64,000 nucleotides of DNA from Chloroflexota bacterium (GCA_029782225.1 JAKOVF010000187.1:62001-126000), one strand, 5' to 3'; positions 8,347 through 16,327 are shown, counted from the stretch's first letter. Numbers and translations: made by a program. The notes: generated by a model not told the origin, from the sequence alone.

Positions 8347-11300
8347 ATGGTACCGATCCCTATTAGCAAAACGAAGATCATTGCTCCGCGCCGCCGGGAG
8401 GAGTTACTCTCGCGCAAGCGGCTATTGGATATGCTCTTCGAGGCGCTCGATAAGAAGCTCCTGTTGATTTCGGCCCCGGCCGGGTATGGAAAAACATCCC
8501 TTCTGATAGACCTTGCCCATCAGGGCGAACTGCCATGTTGCTGGCTCGCACTTGATGAACTGGATCGAGACCCACAGCGGTTTATCGCCTACTTCATTTC
8601 CGCCATCGCCGAGCAATTCCAGAATTTCGGGACTATGTCCATGGGGACGTTAAGCAGGCTGACTTCACTTGAGCAGGATATGGAACGTCTGATCGTTACC
8701 CTGGTCAATGAGGCCTACGAACAAATCCACGAACACTTTATTCTGGTACTCGATGACTTCCACATTGTGGATGACATTCCGCCGATCCAAAACTTCCTCA
8801 ATCGGTTCGTGCAGATGGTGGATGAGAACTGCCATCTCATCATTTCCTCGCGTGCGCTGACCGGCCTGCCAGACCTGCCTTTACTGATCGCGCGCGAGCA
8901 TGTCAGCGGCTTAAATTTCTCCGACCTGGCATTTCATGTCGACGAAATCCAGGCCCTGCTCGAACAAAATTACAACGTTCAAATCCCGGACGCTGAAGCA
9001 CAGAAACTGGTTGACGAAACCGAGGGATGGATCACGGGCCTTCAATTCTCCAACATTAAGCCCTCGCGTGGGACCACTGCAAAGGCCGCGACAGTTGCAG
9101 GCGTCGGGCTTTTCGATTACCTGGGCCAGCAGGTGCTCGATCGGCAGCCCGCGGCTTTGCGTGAGTTCCTGCTGCGTACATCCCTGATGGATGAGTTCGA
9201 TGCAAGTCTATGCCGGGCGGCTCTGGCGCAATTCTATCCGGAGGAGCAGGATTGGCAGGGTTGGATCAACACTGTCGTCCGCAACAATTTATTTGCCCTC
9301 CCGGTCGGCGATGATGGGCAATGGATCCGCTATCACCATCTCTTCCGTGATTTTTTGCGGACGCGTATGGAAAACGAGCGTTCACAGGAAGTCAGGCCAA
9401 TTTTGATCGAACTTGGCAGGGCGTATGAAGGGCTGGGCGAGTGGGAAAAAGCCCATTACGTTTATAAGAAGTTGAACGATATGAACGCGCTCGCAGCCAT
9501 GATCGAACGGTCCGGAACTCCCATGCTGCGACATGCCATTGTGACGCTCGAATCGTGGGTGTATGATTTGCCGCCGTCGGTACAGCGGAACCGACCGGGC
9601 TTGCTTTCGATACGCGGCACCATTGCGTACATGAAGGGCAATCTACGGGAAGGATTGGATCTTCTCTCTCAAGCAGAGCAAGCCTTTCGCCGTATGAGGA
9701 ATATGCCTGATTTGGCAGTTACACTCACACGCCGCGCAACAGCATATCGCTTCCTCGGGGATTACCGGGCGTCCATCGAGGATGCCGAGGAAGTAATTCA
9801 ATTGACTGAGGCCAGCGATGATTTGCAGAGGCCCCGTGCCGAGGCCATGCGGCTAAAGGGACTGGCCTTATATCGCCTGGGACAGGCGCGGGACGCCATC
9901 GACTTCCTTGAACACTCTTCGGATTTGTATACCCGTCTGAATGACCAGTCCAGTATTCCGGTTCTATTGATGGAAACAGGCATGGTCTACCCAGCAATTG
10001 GAAATTACAGACAGGCCGCAGAGTCATATGAGAAAGCTTTACAGATCTGGCGTCAGAGTGGAAATCTCACCTGGCAAGCAAATCTGTTAAACAACGTGGG
10101 CGTGCTTCATCACCTTCAAGGCGAATACGAGGCAGCCGCTCTGGCCTATGAAGAGGGCCTGATCTGCGCCCGCCGCAGTCATCATACGCGCGCCGAAGCA
10201 CTGATTTCCATTGGGATCGGGGATCTATACACGGAGATCGAGGATTACAGTGTCGCCGAGCAAAGCTATCAATCTGCCTCTGAGCTCGTCGAAAGGATGG
10301 AGGATCAGTTCCTCTCGAACTCATTGATTCTGGCTCAAGGTAATCTTGACCTGCTGCAGAAGAATGCAGACGAAACCCGCAAAACACTTTCACGAGTAGC
10401 GGATTCGATCCGATCAGGAAAGTCACAATATGAAAACGGGATGCTCAGCCTTCTGTATGGCAGGCTTCACCTCCTTGAAGGTGATGCTGTACAGGCGATC
10501 CATGAACTTGAACAGGCTGAGCACCACTTCGAAGATGTGGGCGACCAGGAAGGTGCGGTGAGTCGGTACTGGCTGGCGATGGCCTATTATCAGAACAACC
10601 AGAAAACCGAATCCTTGCAAAAACTGAAATCCGTCATCGCCGGCAGGAAGTCGGCCCCGCATGTCATACTCGTTGCTGTCCATCAGGCACGCGAACTGCC
10701 GCTTGATTTTCCGAGCGACTCGGAGGTCCGCCGTATTGCGGGAGATCTGTTCACACGCGCGAGTCGTTTTTCTGCCAGACTCCCGAATGTGCGGCGGCAG
10801 CTACGCCGTCAGGCGCAGGTAATTCACGTCCCCGCCCCCTATCTGACCATTCAGTCCCTGGGCCCCGTAGTCGTCAGCATTGGCGGCAAACCGCTCTCAT
10901 CATCAGACTGGCAGACACAGTCTGTGCGTGACCTTTTCTTTTTCTTCTTGAACGCGCACAAACCCCTGACCAAGGAACAGATCGGCGCCGCTCTGTGGCC
11001 GGATGTCTATGAACCATCACATTTGAAACTGCGGTTCAAAAATGAAATCTATCGCCTGCGCCGGGCGGTAGGTCAGGAAACCATCCTCTTCGATGGCGTT
11101 TTTTATGCGTTCAACCGTAACATGGATTATGAATACGATGTGGATGCTTTCGAGTCTTTTCTAGCAAGCGCACGCGCCTCGAATATCATTGACGAACAGA
11201 TTGCGCTCTATCAGAAGGCAGTGGATCTGGTCCATGGCCCGTATCTACATGATATGGATGTTGACTGGGCCATCCCTGAACGGGAGCGCATGAACCAGGT

Positions 11301-11565
11301 CTACCTCTCGGCGCTGGTTTCCCTGGCCGATTTGCTCTTCAGGCGGTCCCGCCCTGAAAAGGCTTTGGCCGTCTGCCAGCGCGCCATCGAATATGAGCCT
11401 ACCCACGAGGCCGCATACCGTTTGAGCATGGAAATCTATCACCGACTCGGAAACCGTGGCGCGGTATCCCGAATGTACCAGGCCTGCCAGGAAGCGATGG
11501 AGAAACGGCTGGGTATGCCGCCTTCCGATGAAACAATAGAACTCCACCGAACATTGAGCAAGTGA
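8347..11565 (+). CDS. MalT-like ATPase/TPR regulator with C-terminal BTAD (SARP-like)
   Basis: A 1072-residue transcription regulator. The N-terminal third is a STAND ATPase: SAPAGYGKTSLL at about 41-53 is Walker A, and ILVLDDFH is Walker B. The middle (about 380-800) is a long run of TPR-like helices (AIEDAEEVIQL, AAESYEKALQI, AALAYEEGLI). The C-terminus has an OmpR-like winged helix (from about 837) followed by a bacterial transcriptional activator domain. STAND/TPR regulators sense ligands or proteins, while the BTAD fold is typical of SARP activators. ATG 8347 is used because GGGAGG precedes it. It lies directly upstream of a small-peptide array on the same strand, its likely target. Confidence 0.85.
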   Translation: MVPIPISKTKIIAPRRREELLSRKRLLDMLFEALDKKLLLISAPAGYGKTSLLIDLAHQGELPCCWLALDELDRDPQRFIAYFISAIAEQFQNFGTMSMGTLSRLTSLEQDMERLIVTLVNEAYEQIHEHFILVLDDFHIVDDIPPIQNFLNRFVQMVDENCHLIISSRALTGLPDLPLLIAREHVSGLNFSDLAFHVDEIQALLEQNYNVQIPDAEAQKLVDETEGWITGLQFSNIKPSRGTTAKAATVAGVGLFDYLGQQVLDRQPAALREFLLRTSLMDEFDASLCRAALAQFYPEEQDWQGWINTVVRNNLFALPVGDDGQWIRYHHLFRDFLRTRMENERSQEVRPILIELGRAYEGLGEWEKAHYVYKKLNDMNALAAMIERSGTPMLRHAIVTLESWVYDLPPSVQRNRPGLLSIRGTIAYMKGNLREGLDLLSQAEQAFRRMRNMPDLAVTLTRRATAYRFLGDYRASIEDAEEVIQLTEASDDLQRPRAEAMRLKGLALYRLGQARDAIDFLEHSSDLYTRLNDQSSIPVLLMETGMVYPAIGNYRQAAESYEKALQIWRQSGNLTWQANLLNNVGVLHHLQGEYEAAALAYEEGLICARRSHHTRAEALISIGIGDLYTEIEDYSVAEQSYQSASELVERMEDQFLSNSLILAQGNLDLLQKNADETRKTLSRVADSIRSGKSQYENGMLSLLYGRLHLLEGDAVQAIHELEQAEHHFEDVGDQEGAVSRYWLAMAYYQNNQKTESLQKLKSVIAGRKSAPHVILVAVHQARELPLDFPSDSEVRRIAGDLFTRASRFSARLPNVRRQLRRQAQVIHVPAPYLTIQSLGPVVVSIGGKPLSSSDWQTQSVRDLFFFFLNAHKPLTKEQIGAALWPDVYEPSHLKLRFKNEIYRLRRAVGQETILFDGVFYAFNRNMDYEYDVDAFESFLASARASNIIDEQIALYQKAVDLVHGPYLHDMDVDWAIPERERMNQVYLSALVSLADLLFRRSRPEKALAVCQRAIEYEPTHEAAYRLSMEIYHRLGNRGAVSRMYQACQEAMEKRLGMPPSDETIELHRTLSK

Positions 11566-11586
11566 AGCCTGACACGAAGCCCCCAA

Positions 11587-11614
11587 AACAGCCCCTTTTC
11601 AGGGGTTGTTTTTT
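11587..11614 (+). terminator. Intrinsic terminator of the BTAD regulator gene
   Basis: A 9-bp stem AACAGCCCC / GGGGTTGTT with a 6-base loop is followed by TTTTTT. It is 22 bp after the regulator stop codon and separates that gene from the downstream peptide array. Confidence 0.85.
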
Positions 11615-11620
11615 GTCCAC

Positions 11621-11657
11621 TTTGAAGCCTGTTTTGAAGCCTGGGGGGGGGTATTGT
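11621..11657 (+). promoter_or_regulatory. Tandem 12-bp direct repeats before a -10-like box
   Basis: TTTGAAGCCTG occurs at 11621-11631 and again at 11633-11643, a 12-bp period. A related TGAAGCCTG is at 11563. Exactly 8 bases, all G, separate the second copy from TATTGT (11652-11657), a possible -10 element. SARP activators are known to bind direct repeats placed 8 bp before the -10 box, so this fits as the operator of the adjacent BTAD protein. The period is 12 rather than the usual 11 bp. Binding is inferred. Confidence 0.55.
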
Positions 11658-11707
11658 GTGGGCATCAAACTCATTCATGAAAGAAGAGAAAAGAAAGGAT
11701 CTATCGC

Positions 11708-11854
11708 ATGCAAACCAAACTTACCATCCTCGCTGCCTCTGTCGCCAAGATCAACCGACAGCATATCCAACTCGCCTTCATCATTTTTTCCCTTGCCATG
11801 CTTGTTCTCGGCCTCGGGGCCCCGGCCGATGGTGGCGGTGTTAACTTGAAGTGA
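11708..11854 (+). CDS. 48-residue secretable peptide precursor
   Basis: The small ORF starts MQTKLTILAASVAKINRQ, then has a hydrophobic core (QLAFIIFSLAMLVLGLG), then APADGGGVNLK. It looks like a signal peptide with an APA signal-peptidase I site; cleavage would release DGGGVNLK. AAGGA lies 8 bases before the ATG. Its stop overlaps the GTG start of the next gene (GTGA, 11851-11854), so translation is probably coupled. The layout suggests a short exported peptide, but a small membrane protein is the alternative. No named family is recognised. Confidence 0.6.
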   Translation: MQTKLTILAASVAKINRQHIQLAFIIFSLAMLVLGLGAPADGGGVNLK

Positions 11855-12435
11855 TCCTGCTACTGGCTATTGTGGCAGGTTTGCTGGCAGGAATTGTGCG
11901 GGCGGGTCGGCGAGGACATCCGTATTCGGCACCAGACCTCCGCCATCTTTGGCTCGTGCCGCTCGCTTTTCTGCCTCAGTTCGTCACAATCTATCTGCCG
12001 TCTGTCCGTCAACACACCCCCGATTGGCTTGCCGCAGCCAGTTTCGTCACTTCACAGGTTTTGCTCCTGGCTTTTGCCCTGCTCAACTGGCGGCTCCCAG
12101 GAATGCCTATCCTGATCCTGGGAGCGGCATTAAATCTGACGGTCGTTGCAGTGAACGGTGGCTTCATGCCCATCAGCCCACACACGGCGAGCCAGTTGGT
12201 CTCCCAGAAAGTGATACAGGGGATCCCGACCGGCAGCCGCTTCGGCACAAAGGACATCCTTCTTTCTCCTCAGGAAACCCGCCTGGAATGGCTGGCGGAT
12301 CGTTTTCTGACCCCGGACTGGTTCCACTATAAGGTGGCGTTCAGCCTCGGGGACATTCTCATCGCCATTGGCGTTTTTTGGTTGCTTGCATACCCGAGTA
12401 TGCATAATCCAAACCATATGAATAAAGGTAGTTGA
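11851..12435 (+). CDS. DUF5317 integral membrane protein
   Basis: A 194-residue protein with about five hydrophobic segments, starting at GTG within the preceding stop codon. Features typical of the DUF5317 family are an N-terminal LLLAIVAGLLAGI helix, the conserved NGGFMP loop after ALNLTVVAV, and a C-terminal SLGDILIAIGVFWL helix. The family has no assigned activity. Its tight coupling to the peptide ORF suggests a partner in export, processing or sensing of that peptide. It is followed immediately by the 92-residue gene. Confidence 0.75.
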   Translation: MILLLAIVAGLLAGIVRAGRRGHPYSAPDLRHLWLVPLAFLPQFVTIYLPSVRQHTPDWLAAASFVTSQVLLLAFALLNWRLPGMPILILGAALNLTVVAVNGGFMPISPHTASQLVSQKVIQGIPTGSRFGTKDILLSPQETRLEWLADRFLTPDWFHYKVAFSLGDILIAIGVFWLLAYPSMHNPNHMNKGS

Positions 12436-12437
12436 CC

Positions 12438-12713
12438 ATGATTGCTCCATTTACATATCAGTCTGCGTTCAAAGTTGAACACAGCCGGGACCTTGATAGA
12501 TCTCTTGGCCTGAGTCGTGTCTTTGCCGCGGCTGTTGTCAGCCGGCAGTTCTGTGAATTGCTGCTGCGGGATCCTCATCGGGCCCTCGATCAGGGATATT
12601 TGGGAGAGGCTTTTGCGATTAGCAAGGAGGAGCGAGATCTACTGATTTCCATCCGTGCACAATCCCTCTCAGATCTCGCACGTCAGGTGAATAGATCACT
12701 GAGTAATTTCTAA
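12438..12713 (+). CDS. Small helical protein resembling NHLP/Os1348-type RiPP leaders
   Basis: A 91-residue protein starting MIAPFTYQSAF; a TTG at 12432 overlapping the previous stop is an alternative start. The segment FCELLLRDPHRALDQGY then EAFAISKEERDLLISIRAQ has the pattern LLxDPxxAL..GY..F.LSxEE..LL, which resembles Nif11/NHLP (Os1348-like) leader-like domains that in other systems precede modified peptides. There is no Gly-Gly cut site and no Cys-rich core, so a regulatory or anti-sigma-like role is equally possible. It is part of the peptide/DUF5317/HD-GYP array. Confidence 0.55.
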   Translation: MIAPFTYQSAFKVEHSRDLDRSLGLSRVFAAAVVSRQFCELLLRDPHRALDQGYLGEAFAISKEERDLLISIRAQSLSDLARQVNRSLSNF

Positions 12714-12784
12714 CCAAACATAAAGCATCAGAGGTCTATTTCCCCTTCATGCTGATGTTTTACCTGAGTGACGCGGTGGTGCAG

Positions 12785-12816
12785 GGGGCGCGGTAAATAG
12801 GGAATTATCGCGCCCC
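12785..12816. other. Strong 12-bp hairpin before the HD-GYP gene
   Basis: GGGGCGCGGTAA and TTATCGCGCCCC (one G-T pair) flank an 8-base loop. There is no T tract, so it is not a classical terminator. It ends 21 bp before the HD-GYP start codon, which lacks a clear Shine-Dalgarno sequence. It may be an operator or an mRNA structure. Confidence 0.6.
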
Positions 12817-12837
12817 GCGTCCGCGCCCTGGCAGAAA

Positions 12838-14367
12838 ATGATTACAGAATTCATGTTACAGAACCTCCCCGACTCAGATCAAAGGCTGGAAGCTATGTTC
12901 CAGGCCTTTGATGATTTGATGTTTATCCTCGATCGATATGGGAAGATCCTGGATTACAGGGCCGGGGATCCGTCGCAGCTTTATGTATCGCCTGAAAAAT
13001 TCATGCACCGAAAAATGCAGGATATCATGCCGCCGGCCGTCGGACGGAAAATAGACGATGCCCTGCTTGAACTTCACAAGGGGAGTCCGGTTTCTCAGAT
13101 CGAATACGTGCTTCCACTTCCCACCGGTGAACGCTGGTTCGAGGCCCGTCTGGTGCCATTTACCAATCATCAGAGGGTGATGTTTGTCCGGGATATTACC
13201 CGCTATAAACGGAGTGAGCTGCAAACCAGACGGCAATTGGACCAATTGGCCGCCCTGCGCTCCATTGACCTTGCCATCAGCTCCGGCCTCGATTTGCATC
13301 TGATGATGTCCGTGATCCTGGATCACGTGCATGCCCAGTTGAACATAGACGCCGCCTGCATCCTCCTGTTAGACCCGAAGTCTCAGCTTCTTCAGTATGC
13401 CGCGGGCCGGGGCTTTTACACCTCGGCTTTGCAGTATACGCGATTACGGGCCGGGGAAGGCTATGCCGGTCAGGCCGTACAGCATCGCAAGATGCTTCAT
13501 ATCTCAAATCTGAAAAACCGCCAGACAGACTTCCTGCGTTCTCCTTTTTTCAGTAAGGAGAATTTCATGTCCTATTATGCCGTCCCTTTGATTGCAAAGG
13601 GGCAGGCATTGGGTGTCATGGAGATCTTCCAGCGCACATCTCCGAAAGCTGATAGTGATTGGCTCAATTTCCTGGACACGCTTGCAGGTCAGGCCGCCAT
13701 CGCAATTGATAACGCCATTTTGTTCAAAGACCTGCAATGGTCAAACACAGAGTTGATGCAGGCTTATGATAAGACGATCGATGGATGGTCGCGCGCCCTG
13801 GACCTTCGGGACCGGGAGACAGAGACCCATACACGCCGCGTCACCGAGCTGACATTGCGGCTGGCCCGCCACATGGAAATTCCCGAAGCTGATTTGATCC
13901 ATATTCGGCGCGGCGCCATTCTGCACGACATAGGGAAAGTTGCCATCTCGGACACTATTCTGCTTAAGCCTGGCCCCTTATCCGAAAGTGAATGGGAAAT
14001 TATGCGGCAGCATCCGCTTATAGCGGTCGAACTGCTCACACCAATTGCCTATCTCGCCCCCGCCCTTCCCATTCCACACTCCCACCACGAACGCTGGGAA
14101 GGGCGAGGTTACCCGGATGGTCTCAGCGGGGAAAGTATTCCTCTTGCCGCACGTATGTTCGCGTTGGCCGACGTGTATGATGCTCTGACCACAAACCGAC
14201 CGTACCGGCGCGCATGGTCACAAGCCGATACTCTGGACTTCATCCGGGCGCAGGCAGGGAAGCATTTTGATCCTAATATCGTCCCCGTGTTCATCAACAT
14301 GGTGCTGGAAGAAGGGGACGCGGGAACATCTCTGACACCTCTTCTAAAAGATCCCCCTAAAGAATAG
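12838..14367 (+). CDS. PAS-GAF-HD-GYP protein (cyclic-di-GMP phosphodiesterase)
   Basis: A 509-residue cytoplasmic signalling protein. The domain order is PAS (about 15-125), GAF (about 140-295) and HD-GYP (about 310-490). The HD-GYP hallmarks are visible: an upstream metal His (ETHTRRVTEL), LHDIGK at about 361-366, HHERWEG at about 415 and GRGYPDGLSGE. The HPxxG motif reads HPLIA, a small deviation. The family hydrolyses c-di-GMP, sometimes cGAMP. PAS and GAF would sense redox state or small ligands. It may be cotranscribed with the small-peptide array upstream, giving that array an output domain. Its 3' end overlaps the convergent small gene by 24 bp. Confidence 0.9.
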   Translation: MITEFMLQNLPDSDQRLEAMFQAFDDLMFILDRYGKILDYRAGDPSQLYVSPEKFMHRKMQDIMPPAVGRKIDDALLELHKGSPVSQIEYVLPLPTGERWFEARLVPFTNHQRVMFVRDITRYKRSELQTRRQLDQLAALRSIDLAISSGLDLHLMMSVILDHVHAQLNIDAACILLLDPKSQLLQYAAGRGFYTSALQYTRLRAGEGYAGQAVQHRKMLHISNLKNRQTDFLRSPFFSKENFMSYYAVPLIAKGQALGVMEIFQRTSPKADSDWLNFLDTLAGQAAIAIDNAILFKDLQWSNTELMQAYDKTIDGWSRALDLRDRETETHTRRVTELTLRLARHMEIPEADLIHIRRGAILHDIGKVAISDTILLKPGPLSESEWEIMRQHPLIAVELLTPIAYLAPALPIPHSHHERWEGRGYPDGLSGESIPLAARMFALADVYDALTTNRPYRRAWSQADTLDFIRAQAGKHFDPNIVPVFINMVLEEGDAGTSLTPLLKDPPKE

Positions 14368-14571
14368 CAACAATCCGACAACTGCCAGCGGAACGCCGAC
14401 AATGGCGCCCACGATCGTCAGGCTGACGACCACGCCGACGATGATCAGGACGATTCCAAGTATCATCGCTACAAGGCGGCCTGTCATTTCTACGATGACG
14501 GCGAGCAGGCGCCAGATTGCCGCAAAAGGCCAGAGGTACCAGGGGGTATGTGATTTGGAATGAGTTGACAT
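14344..14571 (-). CDS. Small two-TM membrane protein
   Basis: A 75-residue protein MSTHSKSHTPWYLW..., with an amphipathic N-terminus and two hydrophobic helices (VAMILGIVLIIVGVVVSL and VGVPLAVVGLLLFF). AGGAGA lies 5 bases before ATG 14571, so the much longer open frame extending upstream to 15306 is not real coding. Small proteins like this are common in Chloroflexota and have no known role. It converges on and overlaps the end of the HD-GYP gene. Confidence 0.7.
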   Translation of the reverse strand: MSTHSKSHTPWYLWPFAAIWRLLAVIVEMTGRLVAMILGIVLIIVGVVVSLTIVGAIVGVPLAVVGLLLFFRGIF

Positions 14572-14681
14572 TTTATCTCCTGTAAAATATATACGTGGAA
14601 CCCCGGACTTCGACGCGTTTTTAGGTCGCAGGTCATCCCACCCTGGTACCGCCTCCAAATTCATGTAAATAGAGTACGCGG

Positions 14682-14687
14682 TATAAT
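14682..14687 (+). promoter_or_regulatory. TATAAT box 7 bases before the DsbA-like ATG
   Basis: A consensus -10 hexamer sits so close to the ATG at 14695 that the transcript would start at or beside the start codon. No Shine-Dalgarno sequence is present. This is a leaderless-mRNA arrangement. Confidence 0.5.
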
Positions 14688-14694
14688 CCCGCTC

Positions 14695-15486
14695 ATGAAT
14701 GAAACTAATCCTCCTGTCCGTGAAGAAGATACCGTTACCTTCAAACGCAGCCATTTTTATTCGGTACTGGTCGTGCTGGCTTTTGCGGTTGGAGTGCTGG
14801 TCGGGTATGTAGCCTGGGGACGGAATGCTCAGATCGTGCCAGTCGCTGCCCAGCCTGTACAGCAGCCAGGCGGTCAGCCGGTGGCAGTGACGCCGCAAGC
14901 CACTCCTGTACCGGTGGTGTATAAAATTGCAACGGAAGGCTATCCGAGTCTTGGCCCGGCCGATGCGCCGATTACCATAGTTGAGTTCAGTGATTATCAG
15001 TGCCCGTTCTGTTATCGCTGGCACGCCCAGGTCTATGAACAACTTCTGGCGGCGTATCCCGGCAAGATTCGCTTTGTGTATCGCAATTTCCCGCTCTCGT
15101 TCCATCAAAATGCCTTTGCCTCCGCTGAGGCCGCGCTCTGTGCAGGTGACCAAAACTCTTACTGGCAAATGCATGATGCACTGTTCGATGCCCAAAGCCA
15201 GTTGAACAATCAAACGGGTACAGTGCTCGACCAGGCAGCCTACAACCAGTTCGCGACCACTCTCGGATTGGATGTCACCTCTTTTGAAAAATGCATGACC
15301 GGCCACAAGTACCAGCAGTCCATCCTAGATGACATGGCATACGCCAACAGCTTGCCAGCGGATTCCAACGGTGAGGCGGCGGTAGGCGGAACCCCAACCT
15401 TCTTTATCAATGGACATCGCCTTGGCGGCGCTTATCCCATCGAATACTTCAAGCAAATTATTGATGCCGAGCTGGCAAGCAACTAA
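14695..15486 (+). CDS. Membrane-anchored DsbA-family thiol oxidoreductase
   Basis: A 263-residue protein with one N-terminal transmembrane helix (about 21-42), a Pro/Gln-rich linker (about 45-80) and a thioredoxin fold of the DsbA/BdbD type. The active site CPFC is at 103-106 within VEFSDYQCPFCYRW, and the cis-Pro loop appears as VGGTPTFFING. It would act outside the membrane to form or shuffle disulfides, as BdbD does. No DsbB/VKOR partner is adjacent. It is followed by its own terminator. Confidence 0.88.
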   Translation: MNETNPPVREEDTVTFKRSHFYSVLVVLAFAVGVLVGYVAWGRNAQIVPVAAQPVQQPGGQPVAVTPQATPVPVVYKIATEGYPSLGPADAPITIVEFSDYQCPFCYRWHAQVYEQLLAAYPGKIRFVYRNFPLSFHQNAFASAEAALCAGDQNSYWQMHDALFDAQSQLNNQTGTVLDQAAYNQFATTLGLDVTSFEKCMTGHKYQQSILDDMAYANSLPADSNGEAAVGGTPTFFINGHRLGGAYPIEYFKQIIDAELASN

Positions 15487-15490
15487 GAAA

Positions 15491-15517
15491 AAAGGGACGG
15501 CAAACGAGCCGCCCCTT
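15491..15517 (+). terminator. Terminator-like hairpin after the DsbA-like gene
   Basis: Arms AAGGGACGGC and GCCGCCCCTT form a stem with one mismatch around a 6-base loop, a few bases after the stop codon. The T tract is short. Confidence 0.6.
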
Positions 15518-15549
15518 TCATTACCATAAGTATGGAGAGGAGAGGGTTT

Positions 15550-16215
15550 ATGAAGAAATTTGTAGCTATCGCTGGCAATATCGGCGTGGGAAAATCAACA
15601 CTCGTAAAAATGCTGTGCAAGCAAATGGGCTGGGACCCGTTCTACGAGCCGGTTACCGAGAATCCCTATCTTGCAGATTTTTACAGGGACATGTCAGCCT
15701 GGTCATTTCACTCACAGGTCTTCTTTCTGGCACATCGCCTGCGCTCACACTTCCAACTGGCACAGCATCCCAATTCCGTCATCCAGGACCGCAGTGTGTA
15801 TGAGGATGCGGAAATCTTTGCTCAAAATCTCTACCACCAGGGACACATTTCAGAACGCGATTATCAGACTTACCGGGCCTTGTACGAAACCGCGGTTCAG
15901 TTCCTGCCGCCGCCTGACCTTGTGATCTATCTGCGGGCATCTGTGCCCACGCTTTTACAGCGCATTTCACGCCGCGGTCGTGACTATGAGAGGACCATCG
16001 CACCCGAATATCTGGATAGCCTGAACCATCTTTATGAAAGCTGGATCGATAATTTCACGCTTTGCCCGGTGCTGGCTGTCCCCGCCGATGATTTGGATTA
16101 CGTGGCCCACTCCGGTCATTTGCGCCTGATCATCTCGAAAGTGGATGACAAACTCACCGGTAAGGAGGAAGTCGTCTTCGAGCCAGAGGAAGTGGCCCGG
16201 GCGGCGGAGGATTAG
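15550..16215 (+). CDS. Deoxynucleoside kinase (dNK family), copy 1
   Basis: A 221-residue salvage enzyme that phosphorylates deoxynucleosides (dA/dG/dC type). AGNIGVGKST (about 9-18) is the P-loop, and QDRSVYEDAEIF carries the DRS base/sugar-binding motif. RISRRGRDYERTI is the arginine-rich LID. The start MKKFVAIAG at 15550 is supported by GGAGAGG; the upstream in-frame start is not needed. A second member of the family is at 47571. A shared bidirectional terminator separates it from gdhA. Confidence 0.88.
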   Translation: MKKFVAIAGNIGVGKSTLVKMLCKQMGWDPFYEPVTENPYLADFYRDMSAWSFHSQVFFLAHRLRSHFQLAQHPNSVIQDRSVYEDAEIFAQNLYHQGHISERDYQTYRALYETAVQFLPPPDLVIYLRASVPTLLQRISRRGRDYERTIAPEYLDSLNHLYESWIDNFTLCPVLAVPADDLDYVAHSGHLRLIISKVDDKLTGKEEVVFEPEEVARAAED

Positions 16216-16264
16216 TTCGTAACGGGATCAGCTACCGACGGGGAACGAAGCGAATATCCAAATA

Positions 16265-16294
16265 AAAAGACGCGTCCTTTCGGGCGCGTCTTTT
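16265..16294. terminator. Bidirectional terminator between dNK and gdhA
   Basis: A perfect stem AAAAGACGCG / CGCGTCTTTT with a TCCTTTCGGG loop lies between two convergent genes. It gives U tracts on both strands. Confidence 0.88.
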
Positions 16295-16327
16295 CTGTTC
16301 ACTGATTACTGCCAACTGATAACTGGC

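Noticed and set aside
14572-15306. Upstream extension of the 75-residue membrane protein to 320 codons
   Set aside because: The extension is antisense to the DsbA-like gene and unlike any protein; a good Shine-Dalgarno site supports the short start at 14571.
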